Positions 1-6,871 of a stretch of DNA of 64,000 bases are shown one piece after another. Under the pieces are notes generated by a model that worked only from the letters and a program-made list of their open reading frames with translations, made no database searches and was not told the DNA's origin. Source of the stretch: Candidatus Iainarchaeum sp. (GTDB taxonomy: Archaea > Iainarchaeota > Iainarchaeia > Iainarchaeales > UBA10219). The stretch is taken from contig JAGVWE010000002.1 in NCBI GenBank assembly GCA_018304425.1, positions 186,001 to 250,000 of the forward strand, read 5' to 3'. Positions within the stretch are counted from its first letter, which is position 1. Each line of letters begins with the position of its first letter. The translations under genes were made by a program, and so were the position numbers.

Positions 1-700
1 TCACGGTCTGGCCGGGCTTCATGATGACGGGCTTGGAGTGGACGACGCTTTTCTCGATGCGGGCCTTGAACTCCGCTGGGTCGGCCTGGATCATGTCAAA
101 GGTGTTGTAGTGCATGGGAATCGCGTACTTGGGTTTGATGGTCTTCGTGGCCTTGACCGCGTCAATCAAGTCCATGGTGAGGTTGCCGCCGATGGGCAGC
201 AAGGCGACATCGGCTTTGACCTCGTTGTAAGTGTCCAAGAGCGAGGTGTCGCCGGCGTGGAACACCGAGGAACCGTTGCTGCGGATTAAATAGGCGAGCG
301 GGTAAAAGGACTGGGGGTAATGGGCTTCCTTGGCCTCGATTTCGAAGCCCTTCAAGCGGAGTTTCTGGTTCATGGCAATCGGCCGGTGCAAAGCGTCATT
401 GCAGTGGAGTTCGTTCAACACCGAGTCATGCCCGACCACCAGGCAGTTGTCGCGGTTGGCAAAGAATTCAACCGCCTTCTTGTCGAAGTGGTCAAAGCCT
501 TCCTGGGTCACGAGCAACAAGTCGACCTTTTTCAGGTCCTCTTTCTTGACGGGCGCATTAATGATGCGCTTGAAGGCCGGGTCATCGGTTTGGTTGTGGA
601 AGTAGGGGTCAATCAAGACATTGCCCACCCCGTTGAAGGCGTTGCCCGCCCCGTTGAAGGACAACAGGAAACTCGAATGGCCTAGGAACTGGACTTTCAA
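1..700 (-). CDS. UPF0173-type metallo-beta-lactamase-fold hydrolase (C-terminal end cut by window edge)
   Basis: The minus strand encodes about 233 residues before running off the window; the UPF0173 family ends close to this point, so only a few residues are missing. The start chosen is TTG at 700, giving LKVQFLGHSSF like the usual MKVxxLGHS opening, with a GAGGGG ribosome site just upstream; an in-frame ATG at 735 is the alternative. HAGDTS, the LLPIGGN segment and PMHYNT match the family. The normal THxHxDH metal motif reads TQEGFDH, so two histidine ligands are replaced while the Asp-His pair is kept. The fold is clear, but the reaction is unknown and metal binding may be altered. Confidence 0.8.
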   Translation of the reverse strand, partial: MKVQFLGHSSFLLSFNGAGNAFNGVGNVLIDPYFHNQTDDPAFKRIINAPVKKEDLKKVDLLLVTQEGFDHFDKKAVEFFANRDNCLVVGHDSVLNELHCNDALHRPIAMNQKLRLKGFEIEAKEAHYPQSFYPLAYLIRSNGSSVFHAGDTSLLDTYNEVKADVALLPIGGNLTMDLIDAVKATKTIKPKYAIPMHYNTFDMIQADPAEFKARIEKSVVHSKPVIMKPGQTV

Positions 701-736
701 CGCAAACCCCTCGACTCCACCCGACAGCGGCCGCAT

Positions 737-771
737 GCTGCGTGCTGCGGGCTGCGTGCTGCGTGCTGCGG
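737..771. repeat. Five-copy 7-bp tandem repeat
   Basis: Five head-to-tail units of GCTGCGT or GCTGCGG lie immediately upstream of the MBL-fold hydrolase. If that gene started at the ATG at 735 the repeat would sit directly 5' of it. The rest of 772-937 is AT-rich and holds TATA-like stretches, including ACTATTTATTC at about 902-915, which fits the promoter of the gene at 938. Confidence 0.75.
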
Positions 772-937
772 CACGGGCAACGAAAAGGCGACACCCGCTT
801 AACCCAATAAAATATAACCCGGGAATCATTTATAACCCAATCGCTTGCCGGACCCGGAAGAAACAAGCCCCGGCCAGTGGTTACTCGTTTACTTGAAACA
901 ATTAACTATTTATTCTTGTAGCGCCTAATAGTTCCAC

Positions 938-1720
938 ATGCACCCGAGGCTGCTGGCACTGGCTTTAACCCTGTGGTTCGCGGTAACCACCCTGGCGTTG
1001 TCGCCGACCAGCATGACCATCGCAATGGACATCGACAAGGATGGCGCGGCCCATGTCGTGGAAACCTATAAGATCCGGTTCGAGAACCGCGAGGAAATCG
1101 AGTTATTCAAGCAGGAAGCCAAGGAAAACGGTTCCAGCCTTATTTCGTGGAAGATCGATGAGCCCTGGTTTTTCCCCCACTTCGGGGATGAACGCAGCAT
1201 TTCGAGGTCCTTCGTGTTCTTCGACGAGGGCTTGAACCAGATTTCCCTGGACTACTTCATTACCGGTCAGTTCGCCACGCTTGTCGAGGACGCGTCCAGG
1301 GAAACCAAGTGGAAGATATCCGACCGCCAGCTGAAGTTCTTCTCCAAGGGCGGCCTACTGGTCGTGCCCGAAAACGTGACCATCCAAATCAACCTCCCGA
1401 CCGGGGCCCTCATTGCCCAGGAACAGTTGTCCTCGAAGGTCAAGCTCGAGGGAACCACGGCCCTCATCAGCGGCATCTCGACGAACTACGTCAACCTCCA
1501 GTACAGCATCCCCAAGCCCATCGCGCCGTTGAACATTTTCAGGGTCTTCGGGGAACTCCTGGGCGCGCACCTCTTCCTGGTGGCTGCCCTGCTCCTGCTC
1601 GGCATCGTCGTGGTCGTCTACAAGCGCGAAAAAATCGTGCAAAGAATCGAGAACTACATCATCGAGCACTCCGAAATAGAGTCCAAGGCAGAAGAAGACG
1701 AGCTCGAACTGGAAGGCTGA
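938..1720 (+). CDS. Secreted/membrane-anchored surface protein, unknown function
   Basis: The 260-residue protein opens with a signal peptide (about residues 1-21, LALALTLWFAVTTLA core). A beta-rich extracellular region follows to about 205, then one membrane helix at about 208-232 (LFLVAALLLLGIVVVVY), and a short cytoplasmic tail ending in an acidic run. The layout resembles archaeal type I membrane proteins with a DUF2207-like outer domain, but no family is recognised with certainty. A TATA-like element lies about 25 bases before the ATG. It converges on the ABC importer operon, whose last gene ends at 1729. Confidence 0.75.
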   Translation: MHPRLLALALTLWFAVTTLALSPTSMTIAMDIDKDGAAHVVETYKIRFENREEIELFKQEAKENGSSLISWKIDEPWFFPHFGDERSISRSFVFFDEGLNQISLDYFITGQFATLVEDASRETKWKISDRQLKFFSKGGLLVVPENVTIQINLPTGALIAQEQLSSKVKLEGTTALISGISTNYVNLQYSIPKPIAPLNIFRVFGELLGAHLFLVAALLLLGIVVVVYKREKIVQRIENYIIEHSEIESKAEEDELELEG

Positions 1721-1728
1721 TGGGTGGA

Positions 1729-2451
1729 TTACTGGCCACCCAGTGCCCGCTTCATGCCGGCAGCAATTTTCGCAACCAACGCGAGGAACGCTGGGTCGGC
1801 ACGGTTTCTTGGCCTAGGCAGTGAAACGTCATGGGTTTGAACGATGGAAGCGGGTTTCGGCCCCATCACCAGGATGCGGTCACTCAAATACACGGCTTCT
1901 TCGACGTCATGCGTGACCATGAGGGTCGTGGTGTTTTTTTCCCCAACGAGGCCCAGCAAGTAGTCGTGGAGACGGTGGCGGGTGAGGAAGTCAAGGGAGG
2001 CAAAGGGCTCGTCTAGGAGCAGCAAATCAGGCAGGTTGACGAGGGCCCGCGCCATCGCGACGCGCTGGGCCATGCCACCAGACAGTTGTCGAGGGAACGC
2101 GTTTTCCCAGCCTTCAAGGCCCAAGAGCTGCAGGAGCTCATTGGCAATCGCGGTGGTTTTTTGCTCCGCTCCAAACAAGACGTTGTCGGCCACGGTAAGC
2201 CACGGCAGCAGGCGGTGTTCCTGGAACATGATGCCGCACGCCTGGGTCGGTGCACGCACGCTGTCTCCCTGCAACCGGACGACGCCGTCATAGGCGACGT
2301 CCAAACCCGAAATCGCGCGCAAGAGCGTCGACTTTCCGCAGCCGGTGGGCCCGAGAAGGGTAGTAAAGGAACGAGGCGGAATGGAAAACGCAACTTCCTG
2401 GAGGACCGGCCGAAACGGCTCGAATTGCTTCCTCTTGATGTGGACTTCCAA
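1729..2451 (-). CDS. ABC transporter ATPase, NitT/TauT (SsuB/TauB-like) family
   Basis: This is the energising subunit of the importer formed with the permease at 2462 and the binding protein at 3238. Walker A GPTGCGKST, the signature LSGGM, Walker B LLLLDEPFASLD and the switch histidine in MVTHDVEEA are all visible. The open frame extends far into the permease gene, so the true start must be near the permease stop. TTG at 2451 (LEVHIKRKQF) gives about 240 residues; TTG at 2475, overlapping the permease, is equally possible. The family takes up nitrate, sulfonates, taurine or thiamine precursors, and the substrate cannot be read here. Confidence 0.88.
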   Translation of the reverse strand: MEVHIKRKQFEPFRPVLQEVAFSIPPRSFTTLLGPTGCGKSTLLRAISGLDVAYDGVVRLQGDSVRAPTQACGIMFQEHRLLPWLTVADNVLFGAEQKTTAIANELLQLLGLEGWENAFPRQLSGGMAQRVAMARALVNLPDLLLLDEPFASLDFLTRHRLHDYLLGLVGEKNTTTLMVTHDVEEAVYLSDRILVMGPKPASIVQTHDVSLPRPRNRADPAFLALVAKIAAGMKRALGGQ

Positions 2452-2461
2452 GAGCGGGGGC

Positions 2462-3241
2462 TTACGCGCCGGCAAAACTATCCCTCCACGAAAGCAGGCG
2501 TTTTTCCAGCAGGGCCAGCAGCCGGTCGGACAAGCCTCCAAGCACGGCAATGGCAAGCATGCCGGCCAGCATGTCATCGGGCCGCGAAAAGTTCCTGGAA
2601 TCCCAGATGAGCCAGCCGAGGCCACGCGAGGACGCAATCAGTTCGGCGGCGATGAGGAGAATCCAGGACAAACCCAGGGAAACCCGCAGACCGGTCAAGA
2701 TGCCGGGCAAGGCACAGGGCAACAACACTTCCCACACCAAGGCGGGGCGACCCTTCTTGTAGGCGTGGGCCAGTTCGACCAGTTTCTGGTCGGCGGCGCG
2801 GACACCCTGGAAGGCGTGCAGGTAGACCACGACAAAGGATGCCAAGGCAATCAAGGCAATCTTGGAGCCCTCCCCTATGCCGAAGAACACGATGAGGAGT
2901 GGAATCCAGGCAATGGGAGGCACGGGGGCAAACGCTTGAAGGGTTGGCGCCAGGAAGGCTTCGGCCCGCTTGGAGACCCCGGTGAAGATGCCAAGGGCTG
3001 CGCCCAGGAGGCTTCCAAGGAAAAAACCCACCAACAAGCGGTAGAGGCTCGCTGACACGTGCACCAACAGTTGCCCGTTCGAGGCTAGGGAGAACAGGCT
3101 GCGCAGGACCTGGTCAGGGGGAGCCAGCAGACTGCTTGGAACCCAGGCAAAAGTTGTCACCATTTCCCAGCACGCGAGGAGGGCAACGGGCAGCAGCCAG
3201 GGCCTGGACCAACGAAGGAAAACGGACATGGGAGGGTTCAT
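2462..3241 (-). CDS. ABC transporter permease, SsuC/TauC-like
   Basis: The 259-residue protein has about six membrane helices and the binding-protein-dependent permease core. The EAA-type cytoplasmic loop that contacts the ATPase lies around residues 145-175 (ELAHAYKKGRPALVWEVLLP). Its start overlaps the stop of the binding protein gene by 4 bases (ATGA type), which shows translational coupling in one operon. The order, binding protein then permease then ATPase, is the standard NitT/TauT arrangement. An internal ATG (MSVFLRWSRPW) four codons downstream is another possible start. Confidence 0.9.
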   Translation of the reverse strand: MNPPMSVFLRWSRPWLLPVALLACWEMVTTFAWVPSSLLAPPDQVLRSLFSLASNGQLLVHVSASLYRLLVGFFLGSLLGAALGIFTGVSKRAEAFLAPTLQAFAPVPPIAWIPLLIVFFGIGEGSKIALIALASFVVVYLHAFQGVRAADQKLVELAHAYKKGRPALVWEVLLPCALPGILTGLRVSLGLSWILLIAAELIASSRGLGWLIWDSRNFSRPDDMLAGMLAIAVLGGLSDRLLALLEKRLLSWRDSFAGA

Positions 3242-4203
3242 TGTAAATCGACGTCGATGAGGTCGGCAACCTGCACCCGATTCTTTATGAGGCCGGCATC
3301 AAAGAGGAAGTCAGCCTTGGCCTGGATGTCGTCGAGTTCTCTTTGGCCCAGGGCGGGCTGAAAGTCGTGCTTCGGCCAGGCTTCCCTGACGACCTCCAAG
3401 GGAAGGCCGAGTTCACCTGCGATGATTGACTGCGCTTGTTCCGGGTTATCGGCAATCCAGGACTGGGCGCGCCTGACTACCCCCAGCAAGTCGCGTGCAA
3501 GGCCCGGGTTTTCTTGGACGAAAGCGCCGCGCATGGCGACAATGCTTTGGATGAAGACGTCGCCGCCGGAAAGCGTGACGCCACGGCCTTCCACCACTTC
3601 CTGTTCAATCCAGGGTGGCCAGACCGCCCAGGCGTCAATCTGACCGGATTCAAAGGCTGCCTTGGCGTTGGGCGGGTTCATGTCCAGGAGCTCCACATCG
3701 GCCAGTGACAAGCCGCTTTGCTCAATCATCTTGACCACCCCATAATGGGAACTGGAACCGGAGAGGACCGCGACTTTCTTGCCGTGGAGGTCAGAGACCG
3801 AGCGGATGCCGCTTTCCTTTGGCACCACGACTTCCTGGACCAGGCTGACACCAACACCCTTAATGCGCACGTCAACGCCGGCCGCATAACCGATGATGGC
3901 AGGCGGTTCGGCTTCAAAGACTACGTCCAGGTTTTTGGTGGCAAGCGCTTCATTGATGGCGGGCAGCGATTGAAATTCCGTGTATTCAACGGTTTTGCCG
4001 TATTTGGAGGAAACTTCTTCAAACCAGCCCTGGTTCTTGGCCACGATGTAGGGAGCGTAATCGATGGCGCGGGAAAAAGTGCCGATGGACACGGTATCCC
4101 GACGCTGGGTTTCCGGTCCGGTCGGGCCGACGCAGCCGAAGAGCAACAACAAGAGGCCCAAGGCCAACAAAGTTTGTGCACACAGGCGAGGATTTCGCGA
4201 CAT
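3238..4203 (-). CDS. ABC transporter substrate-binding lipoprotein, NMT1/SsuA-like
   Basis: The 321-residue protein has a lipoprotein signal peptide with lipobox LLFGC (Cys at about 24), then an NMT1/ThiY/SsuA type periplasmic-binding fold. Visible family features are IGTFSRAIDYAPYIVAKNQG at the mature N terminus, VVFEAEPPAIIGYAAG, and GKKVAVLSGSSSHYGV in the hinge/ligand region. It would catch the solute outside the membrane for the permease at 2462. The gene follows directly on the small membrane protein at 4204 and overlaps the permease start by 4 bases. Confidence 0.9.
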   Translation of the reverse strand: MSRNPRLCAQTLLALGLLLLLFGCVGPTGPETQRRDTVSIGTFSRAIDYAPYIVAKNQGWFEEVSSKYGKTVEYTEFQSLPAINEALATKNLDVVFEAEPPAIIGYAAGVDVRIKGVGVSLVQEVVVPKESGIRSVSDLHGKKVAVLSGSSSHYGVVKMIEQSGLSLADVELLDMNPPNAKAAFESGQIDAWAVWPPWIEQEVVEGRGVTLSGGDVFIQSIVAMRGAFVQENPGLARDLLGVVRRAQSWIADNPEQAQSIIAGELGLPLEVVREAWPKHDFQPALGQRELDDIQAKADFLFDAGLIKNRVQVADLIDVDLQ

Positions 4204-4560
4204 TCAGGACACCAGCCAACTCCCGATGAGAAACGCGCCGACCAATATCGGGACGTGGTACTTCTCGAAGCGCGTGTTCTTGTCCAACACCAACAAGCCC
4301 AAATTGAACAGGCCGAATTCAAGGAAGGGCGCGCTTTTCCAGCCCATGAGCGACAGCATCCCCAGCAGCCCCCACAACAGGAGCATGAACGGAACAAACC
4401 GGGACAAGAGCTGCTTGTCGCCAGACAGCATGCCGAACAACACCAGCAGCAGGAACGCCAACGCCAGGTTTCCCATGACCAGGTTGATGAAAAACCCCAG
4501 GTTCAAGGTCAAGGCGTTTGCCAATGCTTCAAACAAGATGAAACCCATGATATCACCCAT
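4204..4560 (-). CDS. Small four-helix membrane protein, paralogue 1 of 3
   Basis: The 118-residue hydrophobic protein has about four membrane helices and ends FLIGSWLVS. It is related to the products at 5486 and 5972, sharing the GW-K motif after helix 3, a conserved LxxxTR/K-x-KY step and the terminal GSWL. It is the first gene of the ABC importer operon, with its stop adjoining the binding-protein ATG, so it may assist that transporter; this is inferred from position only. The start is taken as ATG 4560, with ATG 4548 in frame. A TATA-like element at about 4590 lies beside the palindrome at 4602. Confidence 0.75.
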   Translation of the reverse strand: MGDIMGFILFEALANALTLNLGFFINLVMGNLALAFLLLVLFGMLSGDKQLLSRFVPFMLLLWGLLGMLSLMGWKSAPFLEFGLFNLGLLVLDKNTRFEKYHVPILVGAFLIGSWLVS

Positions 4561-4601
4561 TCACTATACAGGATGGTGCCTTGGAAGCTTATCTAATAAT
4601 G

Positions 4602-4619
4602 TGGTGTTGTACAACACCA
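4602..4619. promoter_or_regulatory. Perfect 18-bp operator palindrome between trmB-like gene and ABC operon
   Basis: TGGTGTTGTACAACACCA is a perfect inverted repeat. On its right lies a TATA-like CTTAATAA for the regulator gene (start 4654); on its left, read on the minus strand, lies an AT-rich TATA (TTATTAGATAAG) for the operon starting at 4560. It therefore occupies the BRE side of both divergent promoters. Binding by the adjacent TrmB-family protein is the simplest inference. Confidence 0.7.
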
Positions 4620-4653
4620 TAACTTAATAAGAAGCTTGGGGGCATGAACGTGC

Positions 4654-5409
4654 ATGGACCTGACAGGCCTCAAGGAACTGGGCTGGAGCGAGGGCGAAGT
4701 CCGGGTGTACGCCGCGGTCCTCGAGTCCGGTATCGGTTCCCTGAACAAAATCCAGGAAAAGACGGGCATCGAGCGGAGAAACATCTATGACATATTGAAC
4801 AAGCTGATTGAGAAGGGGTTCGTGAGCTACACGCTGGAAAAGGGGAAAAAAACCTACCAATGCATCCACCCGGGAAAAATCCGGGAAGAAATCAGGCGGC
4901 GGACGACCGCGCTCCGGAAGCTGGAGGAAAAAATCCCCGAAGTCGAAGACCTGTTTGCCGCGCATAAGCCCAGCATCCGGGCCGAAGTCTACCGGGGTAA
5001 CGAAGGAATAAAGGCCTTGCTCGAAGAAGTCCTGGAATACGGGGAGTCCTACTGGATGGGCGGGAACAGTTTCGAGGATTACCAGGCCGTGCCAAAAGGG
5101 CTGCAAATCTGGTGGGAGAACTGGATGAAGCGCAGAGCCCAAGCCAAGCACCTCATGCACGACCTGGTCAGCTACGGCACCCACTTGAAGGGGCTGAAGC
5201 CCGGCGACGTCGAGGAACAAAAAAAGCAGTGCTACAAGTACTGCGCGCTGCCGAAGGGCCTCTACACCCCGATGGTCCTCATCGTTTTCGGCGACCGGGT
5301 GGCGCAGGTGCTTTGGAGCGCGCAGTCCTTCGCGTTTGTCCTCGAATCGGAGAAGATGCGGGACAGCTACCTGAAATACTTCAAGTACTTCTGGAAGGCG
5401 CCCTGGTAG
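4654..5409 (+). CDS. TrmB-family transcriptional regulator
   Basis: The 251-residue protein has an N-terminal TrmB-type winged helix (residues about 1-70: GWSEGEVRVYAAVLESG, then RRNIYDILNKLIEKGFVSY), a short coiled-coil hinge (KIREEIRRRTTALRKLEEKI), and a C-terminal domain of the phospholipase-D-like fold found in short TrmB proteins (AEVYRGNEGIKALLEEVLEY). It lacks the long sugar-binding domain of classical TrmB. It is transcribed away from the ABC importer operon, with the 18-bp palindrome in between, so control of that operon and of itself is likely. Confidence 0.85.
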   Translation: MDLTGLKELGWSEGEVRVYAAVLESGIGSLNKIQEKTGIERRNIYDILNKLIEKGFVSYTLEKGKKTYQCIHPGKIREEIRRRTTALRKLEEKIPEVEDLFAAHKPSIRAEVYRGNEGIKALLEEVLEYGESYWMGGNSFEDYQAVPKGLQIWWENWMKRRAQAKHLMHDLVSYGTHLKGLKPGDVEEQKKQCYKYCALPKGLYTPMVLIVFGDRVAQVLWSAQSFAFVLESEKMRDSYLKYFKYFWKAPW

Positions 5410-5485
5410 CTGGTGCTTTCCCCGCCTGCCCGCTTGCCCCCGCCAGGGGGTCAGAGCGCCTGCCCCGCTAGGGGGCCCGCCCCGG

Positions 5486-5845
5486 TTAAGGGGTAATCAG
5501 CCAGCTCAGCGTAAAGTAGATGATGGCCACCAGCGGGAACTGGTATTTCTTCAGGCGCGTGCCCGCAATCAGGATGACGGTGCCGAACAGGGCCACATTC
5601 CACAAGAAGAATTGCTCTTGGTGGAACAACTTCCAGCCGGCCACTGCGGCGACGTCGAGCACCGCGTAGAGGACGAACGCGTACCAGATGAACTTGGGGA
5701 TGCTCTCCCGATAGCTCTTGTAATCAAACCAGACCCAGGCAAACAAGAAAAACATCACAACCAGGGGGAGGAACTCGAGGAGTAGGTCATCCGCCACCCA
5801 GGAAAAGTCCAGGCCCACCACGTGGCTGAGCAGGCGCATCAGCAT
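5486..5845 (-). CDS. Small four-helix membrane protein, paralogue 2 of 3
   Basis: From ATG 5845 the protein is about 119 residues (MLMRLLSHVVGLDFSWVADD...). The frame is open further upstream to 5917, but alignment with the paralogue at 5972, which begins MLLRFLSHLVGLDL, fixes this start. Four hydrophobic helices are present, and the end (TLSWLITP) matches the SWL(V/I) end of its paralogues. Function is unknown. It lies downstream of paralogue 3 on the same strand, separated by a repeat/hairpin element at 5873-5963. Confidence 0.72.
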   Translation of the reverse strand: MLMRLLSHVVGLDFSWVADDLLLEFLPLVVMFFLFAWVWFDYKSYRESIPKFIWYAFVLYAVLDVAAVAGWKLFHQEQFFLWNVALFGTVILIAGTRLKKYQFPLVAIIYFTLSWLITP

Positions 5846-5872
5846 GCGGGAACCGCCTCCCAAGTAGCGCCA

Positions 5873-5963
5873 TTCGCAAACCTTTCGTAAAAAGAGCGAG
5901 GCCGAAAGGCCGAGCAAGGCCTATGCGCAGCATAGGCCGTTTTCGCAAACCTTTTGTAAAAAG
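5873..5963. repeat. 22-bp direct repeats flanking strong hairpins
   Basis: TTCGCAAACCTTTCGTAAAA (5873) recurs at 5942 with one mismatch over 22 bases. Between the copies are a GGCC-GAAA-GGCC tetraloop hairpin (about 5900-5911) and a perfect 9-bp-arm hairpin, GGCCTATGC-GCA-GCATAGGCC (5918-5938). The right-hand repeat is itself half of an inverted repeat, AAACCTTTT-GTA-AAAAGGTTT. The element sits between the stop of the gene at 5972 and the start of the gene at 5845, and could be an end-of-transcript structure or a small mobile repeat. Confidence 0.7.
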
Positions 5964-5971
5964 GTTTCATG

Positions 5972-6328
5972 TCAGGTCACCAGCCAGCTCCCGATGAAGA
6001 AAACCATCAAGATTATCACGGTGGTGTGCTTGTGAAGGCGCGTGCCCGCAAGCAGGGTTCCGATGCCGAGCTGGAACACGAAGAACTCCAGGGTAAACGA
6101 GTGCGTGAGAGGCTTCCAGCCCATGAGCTGCAAAACGTCCAGCACGGCCCACAAGAAGAGGAAGACCATCGTGAAACGGTAGAGGCCGCTCCGGAATCCC
6201 TTGTAGTCGTCGAAGATCCAGAAAAAGAAGAACGAAAACGCCGCCATGGCAAGGAAGTCAAGCAGCAAATCATTGGCTACCCAGGGAAGGTCGAGGCCGA
6301 CGAGGTGGCTGAGGAAACGCAGGAGCAT
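5972..6328 (-). CDS. Small four-helix membrane protein, paralogue 3 of 3
   Basis: The 118-residue protein begins MLLRFLSHLVGLDLPWVANDLL and ends FFIGSWLVT, closely like paralogue 2 at its start and paralogue 1 at its end. Four membrane helices are evident, with MGWKPL after helix 3. A clear TATA (ATTATATATAGG on the minus strand, about 6339-6350) stands just upstream, giving a leaderless or nearly leaderless transcript. No function is recognised. Together the three paralogues suggest a recent local family expansion around the TrmB/ABC region. Confidence 0.72.
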   Translation of the reverse strand: MLLRFLSHLVGLDLPWVANDLLLDFLAMAAFSFFFFWIFDDYKGFRSGLYRFTMVFLFLWAVLDVLQLMGWKPLTHSFTLEFFVFQLGIGTLLAGTRLHKHTTVIILMVFFIGSWLVT

Positions 6329-6390
6329 GCGGAAACGCCTATATATAATGCACCCAAAGCAGTATATAAAGGTTATTCACTTTTTAACTT

Positions 6391-6828
6391 CTATAAGTTA
6401 ACGTTATTTGTCGGGTTTGGGGGGCTGAATGCCTTTTGGCGCCGGATTTTGCCGCGCAAAACCCCTTCAAATGGCAGTTTAAGGGACTTTAACGTGTTTT
6501 GGAGGGAAAAGTCGTCGGATAGGGTGGTGAAGGGCTTGCCTTCACCAGCCAGGTCCAGGGCCACGGCCACAACATCCAGGTCGGCTGCCGAAAGGCGCGT
6601 GCCCAAAGCCCTTGCCCGGGCTTTGGCGCTTTCAAGCGAGGCCTGGGAAGGGGAGTGGAGGCGAAGCAAGCCGGATTGGAGGGCACTCTGCACGAGCTCC
6701 CGTGAACGCAGGTCCAGGCACTCGTCCGCGGCCTTGGGCGGCATCAGGTACTCGTTGCCGGGCTGGAACGAGAAATCAAAGCAGTTGAGGATGGCACTGG
6801 AATCAAGGAGGTAGCGCGTGGAAAGCAC
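6391..6828 (-). CDS. Nob1-like PIN-domain endoribonuclease lacking the zinc ribbon
   Basis: The 145-residue protein has a PIN fold with YLLDSSAIL (first catalytic Asp), a DLRSRELV segment, LSAADLDVVAVALDL and LSDDFSLQNTLKSL, which together fit archaeal Nob1, the nuclease that trims the 3' end of 16S rRNA. Archaeal Nob1 normally continues into a C-terminal zinc ribbon; here the chain ends after GKIRRQKAFSPP with no cysteine pairs. It may be a minimal Nob1 or another PIN RNase. It is divergent from pheS across a 43-base AT-rich promoter. Confidence 0.65.
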   Translation of the reverse strand: MLSTRYLLDSSAILNCFDFSFQPGNEYLMPPKAADECLDLRSRELVQSALQSGLLRLHSPSQASLESAKARARALGTRLSAADLDVVAVALDLAGEGKPFTTLSDDFSLQNTLKSLKLPFEGVLRGKIRRQKAFSPPNPTNNVNL

Positions 6829-6871
6829 CTTTATAATTAATTAGGGGATTGGGTATATTAAAGTTGGTTGC

